A stretch of 51,821 nucleotides of DNA from Rubricoccus marinus (GTDB lineage: Bacteria > Bacteroidota > Rhodothermia > Rhodothermales > Rubricoccaceae): the NCBI RefSeq assembly GCF_002257665.1, contig NZ_MQWB01000001.1:1074741-1126561 (forward strand). Reading direction: 5' to 3'. The position numbers and the translations under genes were made by a program. Shown here in pieces: positions 15,277 through 25,451 of the stretch. The notes beneath the pieces were generated by a model. The model searched no databases and was not told the DNA's origin. It saw nothing but the letters and a program-made list of their open reading frames with translations. Every line of letters begins with the position of its first letter. The first letter of the stretch is position 1.

Positions 15277-17160
15277 ATGCAGATCTACACCGCCCCCGCC
15301 GATTCGTCCGGGACCATCGTCTTGGACACCACGCTGCCCGCGCTCTTCGACGAGGCGGTCGACCGGTATTCCAACCCCAAAGCCTTTAACCAGCCGGATG
15401 GCGACGGGTGGAAGACATACTCGAACCGCGAGATCCTCGACGCTGCGGACGAGATCGCGCTCGGCCTGTTGGAACACGGGATGAGCCGTGGGGAGCGGAT
15501 TGCGTTCTTCATGGACAGCGATCTCTACTTCGTGATGTGCGACTTCGGGACGCTCATCGCGGGGCTCGTCAACGTGCCGCTGTACACGACGTACGCGCCG
15601 GAAAACCTGGTGTACGTGACCACGCACGCTGAGGCCAAGGCGATGATCATCAGCAACGCGGAGATGCTGACCAACTTCGCGAGTTGGGCAGATCAGGTGC
15701 CGGACGTGAAGCTCGTGGTTCTCGCCGAGGGCGAGGCCTCTGGCGCCTCGCTTCCCGACGGCGTTGAACTCACGACGCTGGAAGCGCTTCGCGCCAAGGG
15801 ACGCCAGAGGCGGGAAAACGCACCCAACGAGCCCGACGAGCTCCGCGACCAGATCGACGCGCAGGATCTCGCGACGCTGATCTACACGTCCGGCACGACG
15901 GGGCAGCCCAAGGGCGTGATGCTGACGCACGAGAACATCTCGTCCAACGTCTGCTCCGCGCTGCCCACCCTCGGCGCGCTCGGCCACCAAGAGGAGGTGA
16001 TCATCACCTTCCTGCCGATGACGCACATCTTTGCGCGGACGCTGACGATCGCGCACGTCGCGTGGGGGCACCAGCTCTATTTCTCCAACCCGGATCAACT
16101 CGTCGGCCACCTCGCCGAGGTCCGGCCCACGATGTTCTCGACGGTGCCGCGCGTGCTCGAGAAGGTCTACGACAAGGTCAACCTCGGCGTGATGGAGGCC
16201 ACAGGCCTCAAGCAGAAGATCGGGCGTTGGGCGTTGGACCTCGCTGGCGAGTACGACATCTCCAAACCGGGCGGCGACGTGAGCGGTATCAAGCACGCCA
16301 TCGCGGACAAGCTGGTGTACTCCAAGCTGCGCGAGAAGCTGGGGCTCACGCGGGTCAAAACCGTGGCCTCTGGCGGCGCCGCGCTCCGCGCCGATCTCGC
16401 CGGCTCGTTTACGGCCTTCGGGATTCCCATCGTCCAAGGGTACGGGCTTACCGAGACCAGTCCCGTCATCACGATGAACACCCCTACCAACAACCGCGCG
16501 GGAGCGGTGGGACAGCCCATCCCGGGCGTCGAGGTCGCCATCGCGGAGGACGGAGAGATCCTCACCCGTGGGCCGCACGTGATGAGGGGCTACTACAAGG
16601 CCCAGGACAAAACCGACGAGGTGATCGACGCCGACGGCTGGTTCCACACCGGCGACATCGGGGAGTTCACCGCCGATGGCTTCCTCAAGATCACCGACCG
16701 TAAAAAGGCGCTCTTCAAGCTCTCCACGGGCAAGTACGTGATCCCGCAGCCCATCGAGAACACGCTCATGGAAAGCCCGCTTATTGAGCAGGCCGTCGTC
16801 GTGGGCAACAGCCAGAAGTTCTGCACCGCGCTGCTCTTCCCGAACATCGACGGGCTCAAGATTTGGGCCAAGCACAACGGCGTGGACGCCTCCGCCTCGG
16901 AAGAGGCGCTGCTCAAGGACCCGAAGGTTCTCCGCCACTACGAGGACCTCGTAGCGAACGCGAACAAGGGCATGGACCACTGGACCCAGGTTCAGCGCTT
17001 CACGCTTGTCTCCGAACTGATGACCGTCGAGAACGAGCTCCTCACGCCCACCATGAAGGTGAAGCGCCGGCAGGTTGGCGAGGCGTACGACAACCAGATC
17101 GAGAAGATGTACGCGGCCAAGGTGAGCGGCAACGGACACGGTGTGGCGGCCGTCGCCTGA
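15277..17160 (+). CDS. fadD: Long-chain acyl-CoA synthetase (AMP-forming)
   Basis: A 627-residue ANL-superfamily ligase that activates fatty acids to acyl-CoA via acyl-AMP. The P-loop motif YTSGTTGQPKGVMLTHEN starts near residue 203. Further motifs are YGLTETSPVI, the adenylate-binding GWFHTGDIGEF and the hinge DRKKALFKLSTGKYV. The length and the FKLSTGKYV/IENTLMESPLI region match the long-chain (FACL) group. The frame is open far upstream, but homology starts with MQIYTAPADSSGTIVLDTTLPALFDEAV at ATG 15277. Decamers inside are read as ASGA, ASGG and RQRR. Confidence 0.92.
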   Translation: MQIYTAPADSSGTIVLDTTLPALFDEAVDRYSNPKAFNQPDGDGWKTYSNREILDAADEIALGLLEHGMSRGERIAFFMDSDLYFVMCDFGTLIAGLVNVPLYTTYAPENLVYVTTHAEAKAMIISNAEMLTNFASWADQVPDVKLVVLAEGEASGASLPDGVELTTLEALRAKGRQRRENAPNEPDELRDQIDAQDLATLIYTSGTTGQPKGVMLTHENISSNVCSALPTLGALGHQEEVIITFLPMTHIFARTLTIAHVAWGHQLYFSNPDQLVGHLAEVRPTMFSTVPRVLEKVYDKVNLGVMEATGLKQKIGRWALDLAGEYDISKPGGDVSGIKHAIADKLVYSKLREKLGLTRVKTVASGGAALRADLAGSFTAFGIPIVQGYGLTETSPVITMNTPTNNRAGAVGQPIPGVEVAIAEDGEILTRGPHVMRGYYKAQDKTDEVIDADGWFHTGDIGEFTADGFLKITDRKKALFKLSTGKYVIPQPIENTLMESPLIEQAVVVGNSQKFCTALLFPNIDGLKIWAKHNGVDASASEEALLKDPKVLRHYEDLVANANKGMDHWTQVQRFTLVSELMTVENELLTPTMKVKRRQVGEAYDNQIEKMYAAKVSGNGHGVAAVA

Positions 17161-17177
17161 GCCTCTGGCGCCTGAGC

Positions 17178-17217
17178 AAGCCGCCCCGCTGGGAGATTTC
17201 CGGCGGGGCGGTTTTGT
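17178..17217 (+). terminator. Intrinsic terminator after fadD
   Basis: A 12-pair stem (17178-17189 with 17203-17214, core CCGCCCCGC/GCGGGGCGG) closes a 13-base loop and runs into a TTTT tract. It follows the fadD stop by 17 bases and is not decamer-based. It is among the clearest Rho-independent terminators in the window, implying that the following acyl-CoA dehydrogenase has its own promoter. Confidence 0.88.
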
Positions 17218-17244
17218 ATGGCCCCCGCGCGTGAGATGCCCTCG

Positions 17245-17298
17245 CTCGCCAGAGGCCATCTGCTCGCCAGAGGCCACCTGCTCGCCAGAGGCGGCTCC
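17245..17298. repeat. Three tandem 18-base units each carrying a decamer
   Basis: Three direct copies of an 18-base unit (17245-17262, 17263-17280, 17281-17298) beginning CTCGCCAGAGGCC. The first two differ at one position; the third diverges at its end. All decamers point the same way, unlike the usual inverted pairs. They lie in the 232-base spacer before the acyl-CoA dehydrogenase. Confidence 0.9.
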
Positions 17299-17392
17299 GT
17301 ACCGGACCCACCGAGACTCCACGGTCTCCCCGGAGCCTGCCTGGAACGCTGCCACGGCCTCGGCATCCAACCCGAAACCCACCTCCTGACCC

Positions 17393-18733
<1,341 letters not shown>

Positions 18734-18870
18734 CCTCTGGCGCGCGAGTGGTCCCGCCAGAGGCGCATTCCGCCTCTGGCGGGGGTGAGGGCGAGGTAGG
18801 ACGCCGCCTCTGGCGCCAGAGGTAGTAGAGCGGTGGAGAGGCGGCCGCGCCAATGGCCGCCTCTGGCGCG
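18734..18870. repeat. Dense cluster of decamers after the acyl-CoA dehydrogenase
   Basis: Six copies of the decamer core lie between 18733 and 18870: one overlapping the stop codon, then copies near 18755, 18770 and 18860, and a full palindrome at 18807-18822. Inverted neighbours can form hairpins, so this is a likely transcription stop, but no T-run was found. It is the densest repeat cluster in the window. Confidence 0.85.
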
Positions 18871-18875
18871 CAGTC

Positions 18876-18890
18876 GTTACGATTCGTAAC
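18876..18890. promoter_or_regulatory. 15-base palindrome GTTACGATTCGTAAC upstream of the NtrC-type gene
   Basis: A perfect inverted repeat with 7-base arms around one T, 42 bases before the start of the response regulator and in a locally AT-richer patch. It is unrelated to the decamer. Its form and position suit an operator for a dimeric regulator, but no protein can be assigned. Confidence 0.4.
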
Positions 18891-18932
18891 ATCATCAGCT
18901 CTTGGTGTCTCCTTCCCCCGCCACACCGCCCG

Positions 18933-20327
18933 ATGAGCCAGAAGCACATCGTCGTCGTTGACGACGACCCGAAGATCGGAGACCTGTTCGCCAAAGTGCT
19001 CCAGCGCGACGGCTATGCCGTCCAGGCGTACACGCGAGCCTCGGACTTTCTGGACACACTGGACTCCGGGGACCCGCCAGACCTGGTCCTTACGGACCTC
19101 ATGATGCCGGACGTGTCCGGAATGCAGCTCCTGGAGGCGCTGTCCGACAAGGGCATCACGATCCCGGTCATCCTCATGACCGCACACTCCAGCGTGCAAA
19201 CGGCCGTGGAGGCGATGCGGATGGGCGCCTTCCACTACCTCCAGAAGCCGGTCAACCTGGAGGAGATGCGGGCGCTGCTCTCCAAAGCGCTCGACCTCTA
19301 CTCCGACAAGCAAGAGCTCCAGGAGATCAAGCGCGAGCGGAAAAAGAAGAACTCCGTCTCCAAGATCATCGGCACGAGCGATGAGGTGCAGGAGGTGCGG
19401 GACACGATCCAGACGCTCAAGGACATCCCGAACACAATCGTCCTCGTACGTGGCGAGACGGGGACGGGCAAAAACCTCGTTGCGCAGACCATCCACTACG
19501 AATCGCGCTGGGCGAGTGGGCGGTTCATGGAGATCAACTGCGCCGCGCTTCCAGACAACCTGCTGGAGTCCGAGCTCTTCGGCTACGAAAAGGGCGCGTT
19601 TACCGATGCCCGCGCGGCCAAGCCGGGCCTGTTGGAAGTCTCGGACGGTGGCACACTGTTCCTGGACGAGATCGACTCGATGAGCCTGCCGCTGCAGGCC
19701 AAGCTGCTCTCCTTCCTGGAAAGCCGAGAGTTCCGGCGCCTCGGCGGGACCGAGAACATCAAGGTGTCCACGCGTATCGTGTGTGCTACGAACGCGAAGC
19801 TGGAGGAGCGCGTCGCCGAAAAGGAGTTCCGCAAGGACCTCCTCTACCGCATCAACGTGGTCACGCTGCAACTCCCGCCGCTCCGCCGCATGGGCGACGA
19901 TGCGGTCACGATCGCGGAGAAGGTGGCCGCCGGCTTCGCCACGGAGTTCCACAAGCCGTTCGAGGGCTTCACGCCAGAGGCGGAGGAGATTCTCAAAGGC
20001 CACGACTGGCCCGGCAACGTCCGCGAGCTCCGCAACGTGCTGGAGCGCGCGCTCATCTTCGCCAAGACGCCCACGCTGGACGCGTCTGACCTCATTCTCC
20101 TCAAGTCCGACGCCTTCGCCGCGCCGGAGGACGATAGCGACGCGTTCAAATTCCGCTCGCGGGGTAGCCTGGAGGACCTCGAGCACGCCTACATCCGCCA
20201 CACGCTGGCGGAGATGAAGGCACCGTTCTCCGAGGTCGCCAAGGTGCTCGGTATCTCGAAAAAGACGCTCTGGGAGAAGCGCAAGAAGTACAACTTGGAC
20301 GAGGAGGTCGAGGCGCTCGCGGCCTAG
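18933..20327 (+). CDS. Sigma-54-dependent NtrC-family response regulator
   Basis: A 464-residue protein in three parts: receiver domain (1-120, phospho-acceptor D55 in VLTDLMMPD), AAA+ activator domain with Walker A GETGTGKN (174-181), the sigma-54-contacting GAFTDA loop (221-226) and Walker B LFLDEID, and a Fis-type helix-turn-helix at the C-terminus (EVAKVLGISKKTLWEKRKKY). The intact GAFTDA means it should activate sigma-54 promoters. Walker A ends in Asn where most relatives have Glu. No sensor kinase is adjacent, so its partner lies elsewhere. The TAG overlaps a decamer palindrome. Confidence 0.93.
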   Translation: MSQKHIVVVDDDPKIGDLFAKVLQRDGYAVQAYTRASDFLDTLDSGDPPDLVLTDLMMPDVSGMQLLEALSDKGITIPVILMTAHSSVQTAVEAMRMGAFHYLQKPVNLEEMRALLSKALDLYSDKQELQEIKRERKKKNSVSKIIGTSDEVQEVRDTIQTLKDIPNTIVLVRGETGTGKNLVAQTIHYESRWASGRFMEINCAALPDNLLESELFGYEKGAFTDARAAKPGLLEVSDGGTLFLDEIDSMSLPLQAKLLSFLESREFRRLGGTENIKVSTRIVCATNAKLEERVAEKEFRKDLLYRINVVTLQLPPLRRMGDDAVTIAEKVAAGFATEFHKPFEGFTPEAEEILKGHDWPGNVRELRNVLERALIFAKTPTLDASDLILLKSDAFAAPEDDSDAFKFRSRGSLEDLEHAYIRHTLAEMKAPFSEVAKVLGISKKTLWEKRKKYNLDEEVEALAA

Positions 20328-20344
20328 CCTCTGGCGCCAGAGGC
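20327..20344. repeat. Decamer palindrome overlapping a stop codon
   Basis: GCCTCTGGCGCCAGAGGC starts on the G of the regulator TAG. The same arrangement, stop codon running straight into the repeat, is seen after rpoC, fadD, the acyl-CoA dehydrogenase, ddl, the EEP phosphohydrolase gene and others. It is a probable hairpin terminator without a T-run. Confidence 0.9.
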
Positions 20345-20426
20345 GCTCCGGTTTCTTCGATTCCGTGCTCCATCCGCTCCTGCGGCGTCGCATTTTGCAC
20401 GCTCACACCTGCACTGCCACGCTCCC

Positions 20427-21269
20427 GTGACCGACGCTCAGAAAGACGACCTCATCTCCCGCCTCACCGGAAACGGCGCGCAGCGGATGGACTCAACCGC
20501 CCGGACCGCGCTGGGGGAAGCGCTGGAAACGATGGTCGGGGTTGGCGCGAGCCGGTTCGGCCTGCGCGCGGACAAGACTGGAAACGCGGACGCGTGTGCG
20601 CTCGCGCCGCCCATCGCGCGCCTGATCGACCACACGGTCCTCAAGCCGGACACGACCGAGGCGCAGATCCGCGAGCTGTGCGCCGAAGCCCGCGAATACT
20701 GCTTTGCGAGCGTGTGCGTGAGCCCCGTCTGGGTGCCCGTCGCTGCGGAGGAACTCGGCGGGCGTCCGTCGAAGGTCTGCACCGTTGTGGGCTTCCCGCA
20801 CGGGTCCGTCCGCACGCCGGTCAAGGCGTTTGAGACGGAGCAGGCCGTCCGCGACGGTGCCGAGGAGATCGACATGGTGCTTGCCATCGGGCGGATGAAG
20901 AGCGAGCAGTACGACCTCGTCGAGGCGGACATCCGCGCCGTCGTCCAGGCCGCCAGCGGCCGGACGGTAAAAGTGATCCTGGAAACGGCGCTCCTCACCG
21001 ACGAGGAGAAGGTGATCGCGTGCGTGCTCGCGCAGAACGCGGGCGCGGACTTTGTCAAGACCTCCACCGGGTTCGCCTCTGGCGGCGCCTCGCCGCAAGA
21101 CGTGGCGCTGATGCGACGCGTGGTGGGCGAGGGGATGGGGGTGAAGGCCTCTGGCGGCATCCGCTCTGCTGAGGACGCCTACCGCATGGTCGAAAGCGGC
21201 GCGACGCGGCTCGGAGCGAGCGCGGGGGTCGCTATCTTGAAAGGCCTCACGTCCGACGCGTCGTACTAG
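20427..21269 (+). CDS. deoC: Deoxyribose-phosphate aldolase
   Basis: A 280-residue class I aldolase that splits 2-deoxyribose 5-phosphate into glyceraldehyde 3-phosphate and acetaldehyde. The core motifs are [39 protein letters not shown], the Schiff-base lysine K211 in [10 protein letters not shown], and [14 protein letters not shown] with the second active-site lysine. About 60 residues precede the core, so the protein is longer than typical DeoC. The start is GTG 20427. Two decamers are read as ASGG. Confidence 0.93.
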   Translation: MTDAQKDDLISRLTGNGAQRMDSTARTALGEALETMVGVGASRFGLRADKTGNADACALAPPIARLIDHTVLKPDTTEAQIRELCAEAREYCFASVCVSPVWVPVAAEELGGRPSKVCTVVGFPHGSVRTPVKAFETEQAVRDGAEEIDMVLAIGRMKSEQYDLVEADIRAVVQAASGRTVKVILETALLTDEEKVIACVLAQNAGADFVKTSTGFASGGASPQDVALMRRVVGEGMGVKASGGIRSAEDAYRMVESGATRLGASAGVAILKGLTSDASY

Positions 21270-21312
21270 CGCCGCGCGGCGTTCGCCAGAGGCCCCACCC
21301 ACGGTACACACG

Positions 21313-21879
21313 ATGACGACGTTCGCTGGTCGCACCCTCCGTTCTCTCGCGCTGTTGGCGCTGCTCCCCGTACTCGCGGCGTGCTCCGGCTCGGGGCCTA
21401 TCGCTGACGGCGGAGACGGGCCCGACGCGGGCCCCGAAGCCCCGGTCGCGGGATTCCCGAGCTACGAGACCTTTGACCCGTCGGCGTACAACGCTGAGCC
21501 GCCTCCGCGCGTGACGATCGAGCACGATGTTCCGGCGCGGACAATGGAGGGGACGGTTCAGCTTCCGGGGACCGTGGCCGCTCCCACCAACGAGGGCCAG
21601 CCACGCGAGGTCGAAGGCTTTCGGATCCACATCGGCCGCAGCGAGGACCGTCAATCGGCCGAGCGCATCCGGGACGCCGCGGCGGCGTGGTGGCGCGACG
21701 CGCGCAACCGTCCCGGCGCGCCGCGCAACCTGGAAATCGTGGTCGCTTACGTGCAGCCGTACTACCGCGTGCGCGTCGGCGCCTTCGAGTTCCAGGAGGA
21801 CGCCGATGACGCCCTAGAGTTTGTGCGCCGCCAGTACGGCAACGCGTTTATCGTGCCGGACCGCGTGACGGTTCGCTAG
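21313..21879 (+). CDS. SPOR-domain lipoprotein
   Basis: A 188-residue exported lipoprotein. The signal peptide (LRSLALLALLPVLAACSGSG) ends in a lipobox with Cys at about residue 23. A Pro/Asp-rich linker follows, then a C-terminal SPOR domain (about 110-188) with the two-half pattern GFRIHIGRSEDRQSAERIRD and YYRVRVGAFEFQEDADDALEFVRRQYGNAFIV. SPOR domains bind denuded glycan at division septa, so a cell-envelope role is likely. Probably anchored in the periplasm or outer membrane. No partner gene nearby. Confidence 0.85.
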   Translation: MTTFAGRTLRSLALLALLPVLAACSGSGPIADGGDGPDAGPEAPVAGFPSYETFDPSAYNAEPPPRVTIEHDVPARTMEGTVQLPGTVAAPTNEGQPREVEGFRIHIGRSEDRQSAERIRDAAAAWWRDARNRPGAPRNLEIVVAYVQPYYRVRVGAFEFQEDADDALEFVRRQYGNAFIVPDRVTVR

Positions 21880-21928
21880 TCTCGGTTCGCGAGGCGCCTC
21901 AAGCGCTCACCAAGCAGCGTGCAGAACG

Positions 21929-22723
21929 CTACAGCGGGATCGACCGGGCCTCTGGCGCCAGAGGCGCCGCCTCGGAGGACTGCACGGAAACAGCCTGGCC
22001 GTCATGCCCCCACGAGGTGTGGGGGAAGATGGAGCGCGCGGTCACAAGGTCGTCGTCGGAGCAGCCCGGCGGGATGTGGACGAGCAAGAGGCGGTCGACC
22101 CCCGCATCGCGAGCCGTTTCGGCGGCCTCCTCGGCCGAGGCGTGCACGCCGGGAAGGTGCCCAGTTGCTTCGTGGACCAAAACCGACGCGCCTCTGGCGA
22201 GGTCTACAACGGCATCGACTTTGGCCGTGTCGGCGGAGTACGCCGCGATGGCGCCAGAGGTGGTCTCGACGCGGAGCCCGACAGTGGGGACGGGGTGATC
22301 CACGGGTGACGAGGTGACGCGGAAAGCGTCGGTCTCGAACACGAGCTCGCCAGAGGCCATCGGGATCTCGTGGTACTCGCGGGCCGGCAAGCCTTCCCAA
22401 CGGTCCGTCGCGTAGGCGCCGAAGCAGGTTTGGGCCACCTGGATTGCGCTGGCGGGGCCATAGACCGGAATGGGCTCGCGGCGCCCGAGCAGCCACATCT
22501 TCTCGATGAGAAGCGCGAAGCCGGAGACGTGGTCTGGGTGCTCGTGCGTGAGCACGATCGCCTCCAAGCGCGTCGGGTCAAGCTCGGCGCGGGCGAGCTC
22601 GCGGGCGGCGTCGGCCCCGCAATCCACGAGGAAGAACTGCTCGGCCTCCTCGAAGGCGAGCATGGTGGTCGTACGGTCGACGTCGCTAACGGAAGCGCCG
22701 GTGCCGAGGAGGTGGATCGTCAC
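21929..22723 (-). CDS. MBL-fold metallohydrolase (RNase Z-like group)
   Basis: A 264-residue metallo-beta-lactamase-fold protein. The zinc motif THEHPDHVSG (HxHxDH) is intact; further ligands are likely the His in SSPVDHPVP, the Asp in YSADTAK and the His in LLLVHIPPG. The overall layout (GTGASVSDVDRTTT, VDCGADAARELARA) is that of ribonuclease Z and related hydrolases. The flexible arm of true tRNase Z is not evident, so the substrate is unknown. The C-terminal tail [14 protein letters not shown] is encoded by a decamer palindrome (21948-21965), so the tail looks repeat-derived. Confidence 0.82.
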   Translation of the reverse strand: MTIHLLGTGASVSDVDRTTTMLAFEEAEQFFLVDCGADAARELARAELDPTRLEAIVLTHEHPDHVSGFALLIEKMWLLGRREPIPVYGPASAIQVAQTCFGAYATDRWEGLPAREYHEIPMASGELVFETDAFRVTSSPVDHPVPTVGLRVETTSGAIAAYSADTAKVDAVVDLARGASVLVHEATGHLPGVHASAEEAAETARDAGVDRLLLVHIPPGCSDDDLVTARSIFPHTSWGHDGQAVSVQSSEAAPLAPEARSIPL

Positions 22724-22775
22724 GGGAGGGGGCAGAAGCGTGCCCTGAACCTACCGACGCGGAGGCCCCTTGCGT

Positions 22776-23810
22776 TTAGCGTTTCCGCGCGACGACAAAG
22801 GCGCACAGACCGATCAGCGCCTCTCGCGCTTCGCCCGGTGGGAACGTGCGGAGGCCGTCGGCGGCTTCTCCCGCCAACTGCTCCATCCGCGCCCGCGCGG
22901 CGGCGACGCCGCCAGAGGCGTGCACCCACGCGACGACCTCGCGGATCTTGCCGGGCGACTTCCGGCGCTTTTTGACGATGCGCATGATGCGCGCGCTCTC
23001 GGCCTCTGGCGCGAGCTCCAACGCAGCGATAAGCGGAAGCGTCATCTTGCGGTCCTGGAGGTCCAGCCCGGCTGGCTTCCCTGTGTTCGAACTGTCGTAG
23101 TCGAAGAGGTCGTCGCGGATCTGGAAGGCGAGGCCGAGCTTTTCGCCGATCGTGCGCGCGTGGTCGGCCGTAGCCTCATCGGCCCCTGCGCTTTCGGCGC
23201 CAGCGGCCAGGCAGGCCGCGATCAGAGAGCCCGTTTTGTCGCCGATGATGCGGAAGTAGGTCTCCTCCGTGATGTCCAGTTTGCGCGCGGTCTCGATCTG
23301 GAGCAGCTCGCCCTCGCTCATCCGGCGCACGGCGTCGGACATGGTGTGGAGCAAGGCGTACTGCTTGTGGTCTAGCGCGAGGAGGAGACCGCGGCTGAGC
23401 AAGTAGTCCCCGAAGAGGACGGCGACCTTGTTTTTCCAGCGGCGGTGGATGGCGAGCACGCCGCGGCGCGTCTCGGCCTCGTCCACCACGTCGTCGTGCA
23501 CGAGCGTAGCAGTGTGGAGCAGTTCGACGAGGGCGGCGGCCGTGTAGCTCTCCTCACGCACGCCGCCGCACATCTCGGCGGCGAGCAGCACGAGCGTCGG
23601 CCGGATCTCCTTCCCCTTCCGGCGGAGCACGTACTGCGTCACGCGGTCCAGGATGGTCACGTCCGAGCGCATCGCGTCGCGGAAGTGATCCCGGAAGGTG
23701 GCGAGCGGCGCCTCGACCGGCTCGCGGATCTGCGCCAGCGAGACCGGCGTGACGCCGGAGAGGCCCGAGGCCTCTGGCGAGAAGGGGGGAGCGCTGAGGG
23801 TCGCGGGCAT
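22776..23810 (-). CDS. Polyprenyl diphosphate synthase (trans-isoprenyl transferase)
   Basis: A 344-residue E-type prenyl synthase making a long all-trans isoprenoid chain, most likely for menaquinone. The first Asp-rich motif is LVHDDVVDEAETRRG and the second GLAFQIRDDLFDYD. KGKEIRPTLVLLAAE and YLLSRGLLLALD are also typical. The residues before the first motif suggest a long-chain product (hepta- to octaprenyl), but chain length is not certain. ATG 23810 is chosen; a GTG four codons upstream is possible. Confidence 0.88.
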   Translation of the reverse strand: MPATLSAPPFSPEASGLSGVTPVSLAQIREPVEAPLATFRDHFRDAMRSDVTILDRVTQYVLRRKGKEIRPTLVLLAAEMCGGVREESYTAAALVELLHTATLVHDDVVDEAETRRGVLAIHRRWKNKVAVLFGDYLLSRGLLLALDHKQYALLHTMSDAVRRMSEGELLQIETARKLDITEETYFRIIGDKTGSLIAACLAAGAESAGADEATADHARTIGEKLGLAFQIRDDLFDYDSSNTGKPAGLDLQDRKMTLPLIAALELAPEAESARIMRIVKKRRKSPGKIREVVAWVHASGGVAAARARMEQLAGEAADGLRTFPPGEAREALIGLCAFVVARKR

Positions 23811-23978
23811 CTGAACTTTCACTCTGGACTGAAAGCTCGTACTCCCGCTCGGTCTCGTTGTTGCTCCGCCAGAGGCCTCCCACTGTTTTCATGGAGGATG
23901 CCGCTGGCGAGATGGGCAGGACCTGTGCTCGCGACCGCCTCTGGCGCCGTCCCCGACGCGTCTGCGCACGCTAGGGGC

Positions 23979-25334
23979 CTAGACGCCTGCGAGAGCCGGG
24001 TACAGCTGCACACCGATGGCGCACCGGGCGCACCGTCCTTCTTCGCAGTACGCCTCGGCGAGTTGGTGCATCCCCTGTGAGATGAGCGCCGACGTGGGCT
24101 CCAAGCCCGCTTCCTCGAAGGCTCGCGTGATGCGGTCGCTTTCCGGCGGGAGTGCGTCGAGGGCCGCGAGCACGTGAGCTTCGGCGGCGTGGTCCTCCCG
24201 GAGTTCGGCGTCGAGGTACAAAACGGGCAGAACAGCGTTGGCGAGAATCACGTCGGCGCGTGAGGCTCCAATTCCGGGCACGTTCTCAACGGCCTGGGCT
24301 CGGATCCGCTCGCGGAGAGCCTGGACAGGCTGCTCCGCCGCGAGAGCGTCGCCGAGTTGCGCCAGAGGCTCGTCGCGCAAGAGGCCTCCAGCGCTGAGGA
24401 GCGCGGCCGCCTGGGCAAGCCGCCGCCGGGGCGCGTTGGCGGGACGCCCGCCGTGACGCCAGGCCTCTGGCGCCATGGAGCGGGGAAGGGCGTGGGCGCT
24501 CGCCAGGCTTGCAAAACGGTCGCCGAAGTCCTCGCTGAAAAAGCGGGTGTCCGCCAGGCCAGCGAGCCCAATCAGGAGCGCGTAGATGTCGTCGTACGCG
24601 TCCAGGCTCCGCACCAGTTGGAGCGGGAGTCGGCGCGCCAGGCGTTCCATCGCGTCGGCGTTGGGGGCGTAGCCCAGGGCGCGAAAGAGCGCTTGGATCA
24701 GGAGCCGCTCGGGGCTGGGAGAGCGCCCGTACTCCCTCGCGAGACGTTGCGCACGCATCCGAAGCCGCTCCACGCCCGTCTCGCGGACGAATGCCCGCCG
24801 CTGGGACTCCGGGACTGCGCCCCACCGCTCGCTGCAATACGGCACGAGGCCAACCGGCTGCGCGTGGAAGTCGTGGACGAGCGCGCGCAGCGAGCGGTCC
24901 AAGTGCGGCAGCAGCACCAACTCGGGTATTCCGGTCCCATCGCTTCGGGTAAGCGTGCCCGTCGTGTGATCCGGCGAGAGGACGACGTGCAGGACGACGC
25001 GCGCGTACGCGGGGTCCTCGCCGTGGCGGTGGCGGTTCCATTCCGCGCTCGTGCGATGGATCTCGATGTCGCCCGCCCACAGCAGATCCTCTGGCGCCGA
25101 ACCGATGCGGACGGTAGCCTGCGAGAAGTCCGGACCCGAGCCGCGGTTGAGGTGCCCGGGCGAGAGGATGACGACCGGCTCGCCCGTCGTGGTTTTGAGG
25201 TTCGACGTGTCGAACAGGAGGCGGCCCCAGGCGTCCTGAATCACGGCCTCCGGCACACGCCAAACAGGCGCGTCGGGCTCGGCCACGATGGGCTCCGCGA
25301 CGCGCGAGGAGGGCGGGCTGGAAGGGCGTGGCAT
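23979..25334 (-). CDS. DUF2851 family protein
   Basis: A 451-residue member of DUF2851, a family of unknown function common in Bacteroidota. Family hallmarks are WGRLLFDTSNLKTTTGEPVVILSPG, NRGSGPDFSQATVRIG, WAGDIEIHRTSAEWNRH and ARVVLHVVL in the N-terminal third; the helical middle and a C-terminal CEEGRCARC cluster that could bind zinc follow. The GDIEIH...W...H pattern and a helix-hairpin-helix-like VENVPGIGASRADVIL segment suggest nucleic-acid handling, but that is inference. It stands alone between ispB-type and pgl genes. Confidence 0.8.
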   Translation of the reverse strand: MPRPSSPPSSRVAEPIVAEPDAPVWRVPEAVIQDAWGRLLFDTSNLKTTTGEPVVILSPGHLNRGSGPDFSQATVRIGSAPEDLLWAGDIEIHRTSAEWNRHRHGEDPAYARVVLHVVLSPDHTTGTLTRSDGTGIPELVLLPHLDRSLRALVHDFHAQPVGLVPYCSERWGAVPESQRRAFVRETGVERLRMRAQRLAREYGRSPSPERLLIQALFRALGYAPNADAMERLARRLPLQLVRSLDAYDDIYALLIGLAGLADTRFFSEDFGDRFASLASAHALPRSMAPEAWRHGGRPANAPRRRLAQAAALLSAGGLLRDEPLAQLGDALAAEQPVQALRERIRAQAVENVPGIGASRADVILANAVLPVLYLDAELREDHAAEAHVLAALDALPPESDRITRAFEEAGLEPTSALISQGMHQLAEAYCEEGRCARCAIGVQLYPALAGV

Positions 25335-25392
25335 TTCGGCGCGAGGGTGGCCCCTTAGACCCTCGTCCCCGCCGCCTCTAACGCTCCAGCCT

Positions 25393-25414
25393 CGGCCTCT
25401 GGCGCCAGAGGCCG
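25393..25414. repeat. Extended 22-base decamer palindrome
   Basis: The 18-base palindrome GCCTCTGGCGCCAGAGGC at 25395-25412 is flanked by matching CG/CG, giving 22 symmetric bases in the gap between pgl and the DUF2851 gene. Another decamer at about 25441 sits just before the pgl stop. It probably helps end the zwf-pgl transcript. Confidence 0.85.
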
Positions 25415-25451
25415 GGCCGGTACGATGGAGAGCAGACTGCCCGCCAGAGGT

